Positions 18,407-27,731 of a DNA stretch of 64,000 nucleotides are shown one piece after another. Under the pieces are notes generated by a model that had not been told where the DNA came from, ran no database searches, and saw only the letters and a program-made list of their open reading frames with translations. The stretch's first letter is position 1, and the number at the start of each line of letters is the position of its first letter. Position numbers and translations under genes: made by a program. The stretch covers positions 62,001 to 126,000 of the forward strand of contig NZ_SPPK01000001.1 of NCBI RefSeq assembly GCF_004569505.1, in the 5' to 3' direction. This stretch comes from Dysgonomonas mossii. GTDB lineage: Bacteria; Bacteroidota; Bacteroidia; Bacteroidales; Dysgonomonadaceae.

Positions 18407-18661
18407 ATGACTAGAGTTATCAGATTTGCAGAGCTAAGAAGGATTAAGGACACCTTACCGGATGGAAGTATACACCAAATAGCAGAAAAGTTAGAACTCC
18501 CGGTGGAAACTGTATGGAACTACTTTGGCGGATATAGTTACGAAAAAGGTCAAAGCTGCGGAATTCATATAGAACCGGGCCCGGATGGAGGATATGTCTC
18601 TATTGATGATACCACTATTTTGGATATGGCTTTAGAAATGATGGAATCAAGGGAGGCCTAA
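18407..18661 (+). CDS. Small conserved HTH-like protein
   Basis: This 84-residue protein has an N-terminal helix-turn-helix-like stretch (HQIAEKLELPVETVWNYFGG, residues 24-43) and a Gly/Pro/Asp-rich C-terminal half (GIHIEPGPDGGYVSIDD). I recognise the overall form as a protein conserved in Bacteroidales, but know no function. It is a single-gene unit closed by a terminator. The first ATG is used. Confidence 0.75.
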   Translation: MTRVIRFAELRRIKDTLPDGSIHQIAEKLELPVETVWNYFGGYSYEKGQSCGIHIEPGPDGGYVSIDDTTILDMALEMMESREA

Positions 18662-18670
18662 GAGAATAAG

Positions 18671-18702
18671 AGAGATGAATACGCCAGAAAGTGTTCATCT
18701 CT
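18671..18702 (+). terminator. Rho-independent terminator
   Basis: A 12-bp stem with one G-U pair (18671-18682 with 18691-18702) and an 8-base loop is followed by a short T-run. It begins 9 bases after the stop of the small HTH-like gene. Confidence 0.7.
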
Positions 18703-18797
18703 TTTCAAATATATCCGAACGTTTTTAGCTGCAAACATGATAATTTGCAATACTGAGAAAAAACGATTACAAAATTTGTACAAGAAATTATATAAAT

Positions 18798-19928
18798 ATG
18801 CCGATTATGGAAGATAAATTAGTAACACTAGCTATTCATACAAATGAAAAAGCCCAAATATTAAAACATGTATTGGAAGGTGAGAACATTGAAGTACATA
18901 TCAATGATGTAGATCTTGATAATCCCGGAGTATCGGCCGGAGTTCGTATCCGAATAAAAGAATCTGATCTTCCTAAGGCGTTGAGTGTTGTAGAAAGTCG
19001 CCATTTGTTTAGCTACGATGAGGAAGAAACATATCGTACCGATGATGGACGCCAAAGGATTTTAATCCCTGTGGACTTCTCCGATTACTCTCTTAAGGCT
19101 TGTCGTATCGCTTTCAATCTGGCTCGTGAGCTGGGTGCAAAGGTCAAAATACTCCATGTGTATTTCAATCCTTATTATCCTACCGCCCTTCCTATGGCAG
19201 AGGCTTTTGCCTATCAGGGGAAAGAGGAAAAGGAATTTCAAAACATAATAGAGAAAGTAAAAGAGAATATTCAACGCCTCTGCAATACCATCGATAAGAA
19301 AGTATCTGAAGGCGAATTTCCGTCAGTGAATTATTCTTATGTACTTAGAGAGGGCTTGCCCGAAGAAGAAATTGTGACATTTACAAAGGAATATAAGCCA
19401 TCAATCATCGTAATGGGCACTAGAGGGAAAGACCAGAAGGATGCCGACCTGATAGGTAGCGTAACAGCCGAAGTGATAGAAATGACACATGTGCCGCTGA
19501 TAGCCATTCCCGAGAATACTCCGTTTAAGGATTTCAAGGATGTGAAGCACATTGCGTTTCTTACAAACTTTAGCCAAAGAGACCTAATTTCGTTCGACTT
19601 GTTAGCTAAATTATTACAACCTTATCAGGATATCCGTATCTCTTTGACTCATATTGCTGTGAAAAAATCGGATCAGTGGGACGAAATTAAGCTTCAAGGT
19701 ATTAAAACGTACTTCTCGAAGCAATATCCAAATTTGAATCTCGATTATAAGCTCATCGATACTTCCGATATGCTGAAAAGCCTCGACGAATATATAAAAG
19801 ATGATGGAATACAGGTATTGGCACTAACAACTAGCAAACGCAATATATTTGCCCGGATGTTTAGCCCTAGTATCTCCCGCAAGATGTTGTTCCACTCAGA
19901 TACTCCGTTATTTGTATTGAGAGGGTAG
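18798..19928 (+). CDS. DUF2007 domain fused to tandem universal stress protein domains
   Basis: This 376-residue cytoplasmic protein has three parts. Residues 1-72 (VTLAIHTNEKAQILKHVLE, IRIKESDLPKALSVVE) look like the DUF2007 putative signal-transducing domain. Residues 80-235 are a Usp domain with ILIPVDFSDYS and the nucleotide-binding motif IVMGTRGKDQKDADLIGSVT. Residues 245-376 are a second, degenerate Usp domain that keeps the fold but has lost the G-x2-G-x9-G(S/T) motif. The ATG at 18798 is used; another ATG lies three codons on. Usp proteins bind ATP or cyclic nucleotides under stress. The target here is unknown. It is transcribed alone and ends at a terminator. Confidence 0.85.
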   Translation: MPIMEDKLVTLAIHTNEKAQILKHVLEGENIEVHINDVDLDNPGVSAGVRIRIKESDLPKALSVVESRHLFSYDEEETYRTDDGRQRILIPVDFSDYSLKACRIAFNLARELGAKVKILHVYFNPYYPTALPMAEAFAYQGKEEKEFQNIIEKVKENIQRLCNTIDKKVSEGEFPSVNYSYVLREGLPEEEIVTFTKEYKPSIIVMGTRGKDQKDADLIGSVTAEVIEMTHVPLIAIPENTPFKDFKDVKHIAFLTNFSQRDLISFDLLAKLLQPYQDIRISLTHIAVKKSDQWDEIKLQGIKTYFSKQYPNLNLDYKLIDTSDMLKSLDEYIKDDGIQVLALTTSKRNIFARMFSPSISRKMLFHSDTPLFVLRG

Positions 19929-19965
19929 AGCGGCTTGATAAGACATATAGTTGTACTTTATATAT

Positions 19966-20002
19966 CTATCCGTATCTCTGAAAAGATACGGATAGCTTTT
20001 TT
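19966..20002 (+). terminator. Rho-independent terminator after the Usp gene
   Basis: A perfect 12-bp stem (19966-19977 with 19984-19995), loop CTGAAA, and six T residues. It lies between converging genes. Confidence 0.9.
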
Positions 20003-20025
20003 AAAATAGAGCTTATGCTATTCAC

Positions 20026-21933
20026 TCACCATACTTTCGATAATTCTTCTAAGATTTTATCATTTCCGGGATATCCTGTAGTTTCAAAAACTTTCTTACC
20101 GTTCTTGTCAAAAATCATATAGGTTGGAATTCCATCTATATTATATTTCTTTTCCAAAGCACCCCATTGTAGATCTGTAAGGTAATAATGTAGACCACCG
20201 ATCTCAGGCAGCATGCTTGTCCATTTACCCTTAGGCGATGTTTCTCCCGAAATATATACAGAAACAACCCCTTTCTCTTTCATTTGAGGTTTTATTGGTT
20301 TTATTGTTTTCATAGCCATCAGGCACGGGCCGCACCACGTTGCCCAAAAATCGACAAAAACAACTTGTCCTTTGTATTTAGCAATAATAGATTCCAGTAT
20401 TTTATCATTTGTCACAACCGGTGTTGATTCAATCATAAACCCACCCTTTGCCAATGCTTCTTCCTGTTCTCGCTTACTTTTTTCAAAGATTTGTGTATAT
20501 ACCTCTTTATAATACGGTGTTGAAGCTTCAGACAATTTCTTTTCATCATTTGACGTTAGTTCTTCCAAAAGAAAACCTTTCTTTATTATTTTTGAAACCT
20601 TTTCCATGTCTTGGAAATATCCGGATTTGGTATCTGTTATCTCTTCGATACTTAAATCAGCAGGTTTACTATTCAGCAAGCTTAATACCGTATAACTAAG
20701 ATCATCAGAGTAAACCAACATCGAGTCATTAAGATTTACTTTTTTAAGAGCAAGAAAATCTTTTTCTGTTGCTTTAGGAAGAGTTTTTTCAACAGGTTTA
20801 TTCCAATCCAGTTTGTTCTTTTTGCGATAGCTCAATTCGTATACTCTGTGTTTCAGGGATATATTGTTTATAAGAGAACTTTTTAGATTATACTTCACAA
20901 TTTGCTTCATAGCTTGAGGCAGGTCTGATTTTTCAACTTTCTGTATCTTTTCGTCATAAAGCCCAAAGATGTAATCAAGGTACTGCTCGCTGTCCATGTC
21001 CAGAATTGCCGGATCGCTAAGATCCCAATATGCATGCAACATAAAATTATAAGCAATCACAGAATCTTTGTATTGTAAAAGCTGTGTATTCAGCTCGGAT
21101 AATCCGCCGGTGAATCCTCCGAAAGCTAAATCCGGCTGCGGGTTATAGCGAGAATTCCGTTTTGAGAAAGCCGTCGCATCATAATATACTTCCATATCTT
21201 CTCCCGGGTTGAGTATTACCTTTATCGATATATTATTACAAAAAAGATATCCTGTGGATGTAGAATACAGGTCTACATCGAAAGTGTATTTCCCATCTGA
21301 TTCTTTTTTCCCTGCAACTCCATCCCTTTCCTGTGCAATTATATTTTCTACGCTAAGCTCGGGTTCGCCTATTGCATACCCATCTTTTAACCCTGTCAGA
21401 TATAAAGTCACTTTTGTCCTGCCGGACTTAAATACAGGCTCCGGTAGCTTGTAATCTTTATTGGTTTTATAATTCAATACATTATCAGGTAAAGAGGGTT
21501 TATAAGCTTTAGCTTTTCCTGTAAGGTCGATATCCCATATCTTGAAACAATTATCACAATCAGATTCAATAAAGTCTATTGTTTTAGTTCCTTTTGGTAT
21601 CGGCGGAAAGAATAGTGTAAAATGAGTCTCGCCACTCTCGGGCATCCAATGCTCTTTATTGAGTTTTATGCTATCTGCTCCTGTTATTATATACTTTTTT
21701 CCATCAGCTTGAATATATGTGGCCGAATCTATCCGAATCCAGGTTTCCGGATAAGAATAAGCATCTATATACAAAATTGTGGCTGAATCAGTCAGGATGA
21801 TCTTGGCTATTTCAATCGTTTTTGTATTCTGTAATCCATACACAGGTCTTTCTATAATTTTAGGACCGGGTTTTGTACACTGGGTTATAGATAAACTCAA
21901 AAGAAGGAGAAAAAATAAATAAATTTTTTTCAT
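20026..21933 (-). CDS. TlpA-family thiol-disulfide oxidoreductase lipoprotein
   Basis: This 635-residue lipoprotein (lipobox LSITQC, Cys19) has a C-terminal thioredoxin-like domain of the TlpA/ResA group: VVFVDFWATWCGPCLMAMKT with the active-site CGPC at Cys534-Cys537, and the cis-Pro region IDGIPTYMIFD. The first ~490 residues have no active-site motif; they contain beta-rich segments and, later, a helical region (about 300-480) like those found in long Bacteroidales TlpA-like proteins. It probably reduces or isomerises disulfides at the outer face of a membrane. It is a single-gene unit. Confidence 0.88.
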   Translation of the reverse strand: MKKIYLFFLLLLSLSITQCTKPGPKIIERPVYGLQNTKTIEIAKIILTDSATILYIDAYSYPETWIRIDSATYIQADGKKYIITGADSIKLNKEHWMPESGETHFTLFFPPIPKGTKTIDFIESDCDNCFKIWDIDLTGKAKAYKPSLPDNVLNYKTNKDYKLPEPVFKSGRTKVTLYLTGLKDGYAIGEPELSVENIIAQERDGVAGKKESDGKYTFDVDLYSTSTGYLFCNNISIKVILNPGEDMEVYYDATAFSKRNSRYNPQPDLAFGGFTGGLSELNTQLLQYKDSVIAYNFMLHAYWDLSDPAILDMDSEQYLDYIFGLYDEKIQKVEKSDLPQAMKQIVKYNLKSSLINNISLKHRVYELSYRKKNKLDWNKPVEKTLPKATEKDFLALKKVNLNDSMLVYSDDLSYTVLSLLNSKPADLSIEEITDTKSGYFQDMEKVSKIIKKGFLLEELTSNDEKKLSEASTPYYKEVYTQIFEKSKREQEEALAKGGFMIESTPVVTNDKILESIIAKYKGQVVFVDFWATWCGPCLMAMKTIKPIKPQMKEKGVVSVYISGETSPKGKWTSMLPEIGGLHYYLTDLQWGALEKKYNIDGIPTYMIFDKNGKKVFETTGYPGNDKILEELSKVW

Positions 21934-22207
21934 GGTATTGTTGTTATGATAGTTAGCAATACAAAAGATTTTCCTAAGTTAGTTAAATAATCCAGACCAG
22001 AATCATTTGTAATAAACTATGTCATGAATAATGAGATATATTCTTTGCTATTTTTATTACTTTTGGAATAAAATATCTAATATATCGTTTAACCTGCTCT
22101 TCGCAATAAAAAGGTAACACGTAAAAACAATCAAAAAAGTGTCACTTTTGTCACCTTTTTGAGATTATAGATATAATGAGACTATCGAACAATAAATATA
22201 TAACTCA

Positions 22208-24298
22208 ATGAAAAAAACAGTATTAATTGCTATGACAGGATTTTCAATGTTGTTTGCAGGCTGTGGAGGAACGCAAAAAGCATCCCTTGGAGAGGCTGCA
22301 TTGACAGACTCTGTTCCTGCTGATTTTAAATATGAGGTTGATGCCTTTGCCGATCTCCAAATTCTACGTTATTACGTTCCCGGGTTCAATAACCTTTCGT
22401 TACAACAAAAGGAACTGGTTTACTATCTATCGATGGCAGCCATCGAAGGGCGTGATATTCTTTACGACCAAAATAATAAATACAATCTGGCTATCCGCCG
22501 TGTGCTCGAAGCTATATATGAAAATTATAAAGGAGACAAGAATACGAACGATTATAAAGAGTTTGAGGTTTATCTGAAACGTGTTTGGTTCTCTAACGGT
22601 ATACATCACCACTATGGAGAAGAAAAATTCCTTCCGGGCTTTTCTAAACAGTTTTTTGCCGAACAGGTTAAAGCCTTACCCGATAATCTGATTCCAAGAA
22701 CCAGCCGTTCGGGGAATGAATCTGTGAATGCAGATGATTTTATAAAAATGATTACTCCTGTCATGTTTGATCCGAATGTGATGGCTAAGAAAGTAAATCA
22801 GTCGGGTAACGACCTAATTCTTTCTTCAGCTAATAACTATTATGGAGAAGACGTCACTCAGAAAGAAGTACAGGCTTTCTATGGAGCTATGAAAGATACG
22901 ACAGATCAAACTCCGATTTCCTACGGTCTTAACAGCCGCCTTGTAAAACAAGGGAACAAGCTGGTAGAAGATGTGTGGAAAGTAGGAGGTCTTTATTCCC
23001 CTGCTATTGAACGAATCGTAGGATGGCTAGAGAAGGCTGAAGCTGTAGCTGAAAATGATCAACAGAAAGCTGTTATCACTAAGCTGATTTCTTATTACAA
23101 AACAGGAGACCTAAAGACATTTGACGAATATGCGATAGCGTGGGTAGAAGATCTGAAATCTCAGGTTGATTTTGTAAATGGCTTTACCGAAGTATATGGT
23201 GATCCGCTAGGAATTAAAGCAAGTTGGGAATCGGTGGTAAACTTCAAGAATGTAGAAGCTACCAAACGAACAGAAGTTATCAGCTCAAACGCTCAATGGT
23301 TTGAAGATCACTCTCCGGTGGATAAACGTTTCAAAAAAGAAAGTGTGAAGGGGGTATCTGCAAAAGTAATTACAGTAGCTCAACTGGGCGGAGATTGTTA
23401 TCCTGCAACGCCTATCGGTATCAACCTGCCTAATGCCGACTGGATACGGAAAGATCATGGGTCAAAATCGGTGACAATAGAAAATATAATGGAGGCCTAC
23501 GATGCTGCTGGAGCACATACAGGCTTTAATGATGAGTTTATGTGGTCTGAACATGAAGTTAACTCAGTAAAGCAATATGGTTTTATAACAGACGTATTGC
23601 ATACCGACCTTCACGAATGTTTAGGGCATGGCTCGGGTAAATTGCTGCCGGAGGTTGATCCGAATGCATTAGGAGAATTCAGCTCGACAATAGAAGAAGC
23701 CCGTGCCGATTTGTTCGGTCTTTATTTCCTTGCCGATCCTAAGCTTGTAGAACTAGGTATAATACCGAATGGCGATGCATACAAAGCGGAGTATTATAAG
23801 TTTATGATGAATGGTCTTATGACTCAGTTGGTGCGGATAGAACCGGGTAAGAATATAGAAGAATCGCACATGCGCAATCGTCAGTTGATCGCTAAATGGG
23901 TTTATGAAAAAGGAAAAGCAGACAATGTAGTCGAATATAAAGTGAGAGACGGAAAAACATACGTTGTAGTGAACGATTACAATAAATTACGGACTCTGTT
24001 TGGGGATCTGTTAGCTGAAATTCAACGTATAAAATCGGAAGGCGATTTTAAAGGGGCAAAAGCGATTGTAGAAAATTATGCTGTCAAGGTAGACCAAAAA
24101 TTGCATAGTGAAGTTTTAGCTCGTTATAAGAAGTTGAATATGAAGCCTTACAAGGGATTTGTAAACCCTACTTTCGAATTGGTGAAAGATAGCAATGGTA
24201 AAATTACAGATGTGAAAATTAATTATAAAGAAGGTTATGCAGAGCAAATGATTCGATACTCGAAAGAGTTCTCTTCATTGCCAACATTCAATGATTAA
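22208..24298 (+). CDS. Dipeptidyl-peptidase III (family M49), predicted lipoprotein
   Basis: This 696-residue zinc exopeptidase removes dipeptides from peptide N-termini. The family motif HExxGH is present as HECLGH (469-474), with the second zinc motif EEARAD (496-501) as in other bacterial members. The N-terminus is a lipoprotein signal (MLFAGC, Cys19), so the enzyme is predicted to be membrane-anchored outside the cytoplasm, unlike the cytosolic eukaryotic enzymes. Length agrees with the family (about 670-730). It has no operon partner and ends in a terminator. Confidence 0.93.
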   Translation: MKKTVLIAMTGFSMLFAGCGGTQKASLGEAALTDSVPADFKYEVDAFADLQILRYYVPGFNNLSLQQKELVYYLSMAAIEGRDILYDQNNKYNLAIRRVLEAIYENYKGDKNTNDYKEFEVYLKRVWFSNGIHHHYGEEKFLPGFSKQFFAEQVKALPDNLIPRTSRSGNESVNADDFIKMITPVMFDPNVMAKKVNQSGNDLILSSANNYYGEDVTQKEVQAFYGAMKDTTDQTPISYGLNSRLVKQGNKLVEDVWKVGGLYSPAIERIVGWLEKAEAVAENDQQKAVITKLISYYKTGDLKTFDEYAIAWVEDLKSQVDFVNGFTEVYGDPLGIKASWESVVNFKNVEATKRTEVISSNAQWFEDHSPVDKRFKKESVKGVSAKVITVAQLGGDCYPATPIGINLPNADWIRKDHGSKSVTIENIMEAYDAAGAHTGFNDEFMWSEHEVNSVKQYGFITDVLHTDLHECLGHGSGKLLPEVDPNALGEFSSTIEEARADLFGLYFLADPKLVELGIIPNGDAYKAEYYKFMMNGLMTQLVRIEPGKNIEESHMRNRQLIAKWVYEKGKADNVVEYKVRDGKTYVVVNDYNKLRTLFGDLLAEIQRIKSEGDFKGAKAIVENYAVKVDQKLHSEVLARYKKLNMKPYKGFVNPTFELVKDSNGKITDVKINYKEGYAEQMIRYSKEFSSLPTFND

Positions 24299-24329
24299 TG
24301 TTTTATAGACGTTAAGATAAATGCAAAAA

Positions 24330-24360
24330 AGATCGGAAATTATATCTCCGGTCTTTTTTA
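24330..24360 (+). terminator. Rho-independent terminator after the M49 peptidase gene
   Basis: An 8-bp stem with one G-U pair (24330-24337 with 24347-24354) is followed by six T residues. Confidence 0.75.
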
Positions 24361-24364
24361 TTTA

Positions 24365-24372
24365 TATATTTG
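24365..24372 (+). promoter_or_regulatory. Candidate -7 element for the TPR gene
   Basis: TATATTTG, an exact match to TAnnTTTG, lies 39 bases before the ATG at 24411 and directly after the preceding terminator. Confidence 0.5.
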
Positions 24373-24410
24373 CTATGCTAAACACCATAAAAAACATGTA
24401 CTAGACGCAA

Positions 24411-25475
24411 ATGAAAATCTTAATTATATCATCAATCTTCTTTCTTTCAACTCTTCCCTTGCTTTCGCAGTCCAAAAAGGATATTGCGGCACAAAAGGGA
24501 ATAGAAGCAGTAAAATTAATGGACTGTGGAAAAGTAGAAGAAAGTATCACTCTGCTTAAGGAAGCTCAAAAGCTTGATCCGGCGAATATTGTGTATCCTT
24601 ACGAAATAGCTTATGCGCATTGTCTCGAAGAAAATTATGAAGAGGCTATTAATATTCTGAAACCGATACAGGAAAATGAAGATGCTTCGGATACATTTTT
24701 CCAGATGTTGGGTATTTGCTATAACTCTATAGGAAATAATGAAGGTGCAATAAAGACCTTTGAGGAAGGTATAAAGAAATTCCCCGATTCAGGTGCTCTT
24801 TATTTTGAATTAGGAAATGCGTATATGGCTCAAGATGAAAAATACACTGCACTATCTTATTTTGAGAAGGGAATCGCAGCAGATCCTAAATATCCTTCTA
24901 ATTATTATTGGGCAGCTAAAATATATTTAGATACAGAAGATGAAGTATGGGGGATGCTCTACGGCGAACTATTTATGAATCTGGAGCGTAATACACATCG
25001 CACGGTTGAGATGAGTAAGTTGCTCTATGAGACATATAAGAGTGAGATCACGATAGTGAGTGACTCTGCTGTGTCTGTCAGTTTTTGTAAATATGCAGGA
25101 CTAGATTTAAAAAATAATTCGGAATCCTCTTTTGGTAGTGGTATCTACGAACCAATTCTTATGTTGTCTCTTCCGGATGTCAAAACTTTAGATTTGGCTA
25201 CATTGAGTAAGATTCGCACTAATTTTTTGAATATCTACTATAAAAATAATATAGAGAATATATATCCAAATGTACTGCTCGACTATCAAAAGTTGTTGAT
25301 GGATGCCGGACACCTTGAAGCCTATAACTATTGGATATTGATGCAGGGAGATCCTTCCGAATTTCTTCAGTGGAAATCCGCGAATGAAAGTAAATGGAAA
25401 AGCTTTACAGACTGGTTCTCCAACAATCCGATCAAGCTGTCTTCTAAAAATAAGTTTGTAAAAGATCAATATTGA
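24411..25475 (+). CDS. Exported tetratricopeptide-repeat protein
   Basis: This 354-residue protein has a signal peptide (residues 1-19, ending LPLLSQ) and at least four TPR motifs between about residues 25 and 185 (for example NIVYPYEIAYAHCLEENYEEAINILKP and ALYFELGNAYMAQDEKYTALSYFEKGI, each split here over one repeat). The C-terminal 170 residues are helical without a known domain. It probably acts as a periplasmic scaffold. The next gene converges on it with a gap of only 4 bases. Confidence 0.8.
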   Translation: MKILIISSIFFLSTLPLLSQSKKDIAAQKGIEAVKLMDCGKVEESITLLKEAQKLDPANIVYPYEIAYAHCLEENYEEAINILKPIQENEDASDTFFQMLGICYNSIGNNEGAIKTFEEGIKKFPDSGALYFELGNAYMAQDEKYTALSYFEKGIAADPKYPSNYYWAAKIYLDTEDEVWGMLYGELFMNLERNTHRTVEMSKLLYETYKSEITIVSDSAVSVSFCKYAGLDLKNNSESSFGSGIYEPILMLSLPDVKTLDLATLSKIRTNFLNIYYKNNIENIYPNVLLDYQKLLMDAGHLEAYNYWILMQGDPSEFLQWKSANESKWKSFTDWFSNNPIKLSSKNKFVKDQY

Positions 25476-25479
25476 TTTT

Positions 25480-26127
25480 TTAAAAGAATTGGAGCTTCAA
25501 ACCAAACGATAATCTTAAATAGTCTTTTGGTTTAAGGTACTTGTTCGTAAAAGCACTTGCAAGATATAAGTCATTTGTACTTAGTTCGTAAAAAGCCGTA
25601 ACAGACTTAGCAAAAAAACGCTTTTCGTGTGGAATCTTATACGTAAGCCTTTGTCCTATATAGACATTAAAACGCATTTTCGTAGAGAACGAATAGTAAT
25701 CGTTTGGATATTTGTCGGGTTCACTTATCCAAAAATCTCCGTTAAGGATAGTGTTGATATACAAGCCACAGGCTAGCGGATCTATATAGAATCCTTTTGT
25801 CCCTATTGGCTTTGTCCAAGGAATAAAGTTTTGCTTCAAGGTAAATGTTATCTTATTTTCTTTTGTTGAGTATTTAGGAAGAAATCCAAAGAACACATCC
25901 GTTTCCCACTTATTGTTTTTTCCATAGTCCCATCCTGTTCCTATCGATATAAGCCCCATGCCGCCTGCATACTGAAATTTTATATGTGTAGGAATGAGAT
26001 TGGCCCACTGGTTCTGATATTTTTCTACACGTTTTTCGTAGCCATTCTGAGAATAACCGGACAGGTTGAATAATAGGATGAGTGATAAAAAAGATATATA
26101 TTTAATAAGCGACCACTTCATAGTCAT
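25480..26127 (-). CDS. Exported beta-barrel-like protein, function unknown
   Basis: This 215-residue protein has a signal peptide (about residues 1-26, ending SGYSQ), and a mature part of alternating aromatic/polar strands (IKFQYAGGMGLISIGTGWDY, MRFNVYIGQRLTYKIP) ending in LSFGLKLQFF, a terminal Phe consistent with a small outer-membrane barrel. It overlaps the upstream metallophosphoesterase gene by 26 bases, so the two are co-transcribed and probably linked in function. No family is recognised with confidence. Confidence 0.7.
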   Translation of the reverse strand: MTMKWSLIKYISFLSLILLFNLSGYSQNGYEKRVEKYQNQWANLIPTHIKFQYAGGMGLISIGTGWDYGKNNKWETDVFFGFLPKYSTKENKITFTLKQNFIPWTKPIGTKGFYIDPLACGLYINTILNGDFWISEPDKYPNDYYSFSTKMRFNVYIGQRLTYKIPHEKRFFAKSVTAFYELSTNDLYLASAFTNKYLKPKDYLRLSFGLKLQFF

Positions 26128-26911
26128 AGGTGTTATCTGAATTTAATGTGAATAGTAAATATTTCTTTTTAGCTATATTGGGTGTGCCATAATAGATTAT
26201 TCCATCATCGAAGAGATCGTCTACTGCTATGTTGTGATCGTGAGCATTGAGGCAAAATTGAAGATTCGGAAATTCTTTTATATAGCGTTGAAATACATTG
26301 GCTATATTGTTGTTGAACTGTTCTGAAAAAGGACGGACATGCATTGCCATTACTGTTTTATCGTATTCATCCTTCTTGTCTTTTATTTCTTGTTCTATAA
26401 ATTGAAAGTCGGGTACAGGGAGCGAATAATCAAATTCCAAGGCATTGGTGTTTAAACATACGAACTTCGTTTTTCCGGCAATGAAGGAAAAATTTTCTTC
26501 ACCAAAAACTTTCCTGAAGACTTCTATCCCATTTGCGAGGCAATCGTGATTTCCCAATAAGACTACATAAGGTACTTTCAGTTTGTTTAGAATATCCCGT
26601 TGCCATAGAAATTCTTTGGTAAGCCCAAAATCTGATACGTCTCCTCCGTGAATAACGAAATCTATATCGTTTCTTTTATTTAGTGCATTCACAAAAGCCT
26701 CTGTTTCGTCATACCATCGTTGGGTATCGCCAATCATCGCAAACCGTATTGTTTCTTTGTTTCTACAAGTTTCCTCTATTCGTGCTATATTCTTTTTGTT
26801 GATATCTGTTTTCCCTGAAATGCGACCATCGTACGGATGATATTCGATCATCTCGCATGACTGAAATATACATAAAATACCAAGCAGTAATATTCTTATC
26901 GATTTTTTCAT
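26102..26911 (-). CDS. Calcineurin-like metallophosphoesterase lipoprotein
   Basis: This 269-residue lipoprotein (lipobox IFQSC, Cys19) has the metallophosphoesterase core: IGDTQ (61-64, Asp62), GGDVSD (89-94, Asp91) and GNHD (120-123). A later pair of metal ligands appears as AMHVRPF and NAHDHN, where the usual GHxH reads AHDH, so one glycine is replaced by alanine. Binds two metal ions and hydrolyses a phosphomonoester or diester, but the substrate is unknown. It is the first gene of a two-gene leftward unit with the beta-barrel-like protein. Confidence 0.85.
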   Translation of the reverse strand: MKKSIRILLLGILCIFQSCEMIEYHPYDGRISGKTDINKKNIARIEETCRNKETIRFAMIGDTQRWYDETEAFVNALNKRNDIDFVIHGGDVSDFGLTKEFLWQRDILNKLKVPYVVLLGNHDCLANGIEVFRKVFGEENFSFIAGKTKFVCLNTNALEFDYSLPVPDFQFIEQEIKDKKDEYDKTVMAMHVRPFSEQFNNNIANVFQRYIKEFPNLQFCLNAHDHNIAVDDLFDDGIIYYGTPNIAKKKYLLFTLNSDNTYDYEVVAY

Positions 26912-27065
26912 TTAACTTATTATTTGGAGGTACAAGAGTACTGCCAATAAATATAATTAGGAAAAGAAGGAAAGACCTGTGCAATTTTATTGAGCTTTTT
27001 TAAGGATGTTTTAACGAAAAGTCCTTATCTATCCTTGATTCTTCGTGTCAACTATTCTGTAATAA

Positions 27066-27293
27066 ATGATGCTTAGTAATTATTTGCGAAAAATATTCAG
27101 AGTTGTATCGTTATCTACAGAAGCCAATCTCAAAGTGCAAAATAAGGATGTGATAAAAACAATAAAGAAGCGGAAGATAATGGCTGAGATATTTTATTTC
27201 GCCCCTGTCACTAAGCTGTTTATGTATATATGTAAAAAGGCTTCTTTGTTAAGGCGTATAAATAGGAGAGTTAATCAGGCCTTGTCTAATTAA
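27066..27293 (+). CDS. Small basic protein, doubtful
   Basis: A 75-codon frame with a basic, partly hydrophobic product (IKKRKIMAEIFYFAPVTKLF). It has no recognisable domain and no clear promoter, but lies 34 bases before the next rightward gene and fills an otherwise empty 415-base gap. It could be a genuine small gene or chance. Confidence 0.3.
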   Translation: MMLSNYLRKIFRVVSLSTEANLKVQNKDVIKTIKKRKIMAEIFYFAPVTKLFMYICKKASLLRRINRRVNQALSN

Positions 27294-27327
27294 ATAATGC
27301 TTACCTTTATTTTCAAAATATATAACA

Positions 27328-27609
27328 ATGAAGCTAAAAGAAGAACAAAAAAACAGATCGGTACTGACAACCAGTTATGTACTAACAAACGGATCTCCGA
27401 TAACTTTCGTCCTCTATGATGAAGACGGAGACTGGCAGTTGTTTGGTGATGATGAAGTTGATGACGAAGAGGATGCTTATCTGGTATCGGTAGATGAGAT
27501 ATTGGAGATGGAACCGATATTGAAGAAACTTCCTGATTTGCAACCGGGACAAGCTGCTACAAGAGAAAAAGATAGTACGCGCTGGTTTATAGTCGAGGAT
27601 GAAGAATAA
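27328..27609 (+). CDS. Small acidic conserved hypothetical protein
   Basis: This 93-residue protein begins SYVLTNGSPITFVLYDEDGD after a short charged start and ends TRWFIVEDEE. The pattern 'yVLT...PI.fV..dedG.W.f....' resembles the DUF2185/immunity-like fold seen in Bacteroidota, but the match is by eye and weak. It is very acidic in the middle (GDDEVDDEEDAYL). No partner toxin is visible nearby. Confidence 0.65.
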   Translation: MKLKEEQKNRSVLTTSYVLTNGSPITFVLYDEDGDWQLFGDDEVDDEEDAYLVSVDEILEMEPILKKLPDLQPGQAATREKDSTRWFIVEDEE

Positions 27610-27731
27610 GGTACTTTAAGTCTCTGCGAAGAGTTATTGTCGTATTTTATATAGATATGTGACTAAGCATTTCCTTTTCTAAAGGTATTGAGATGTGAAG
27701 ATAAGGTACGGCAATAAATACTTTAGACTGT

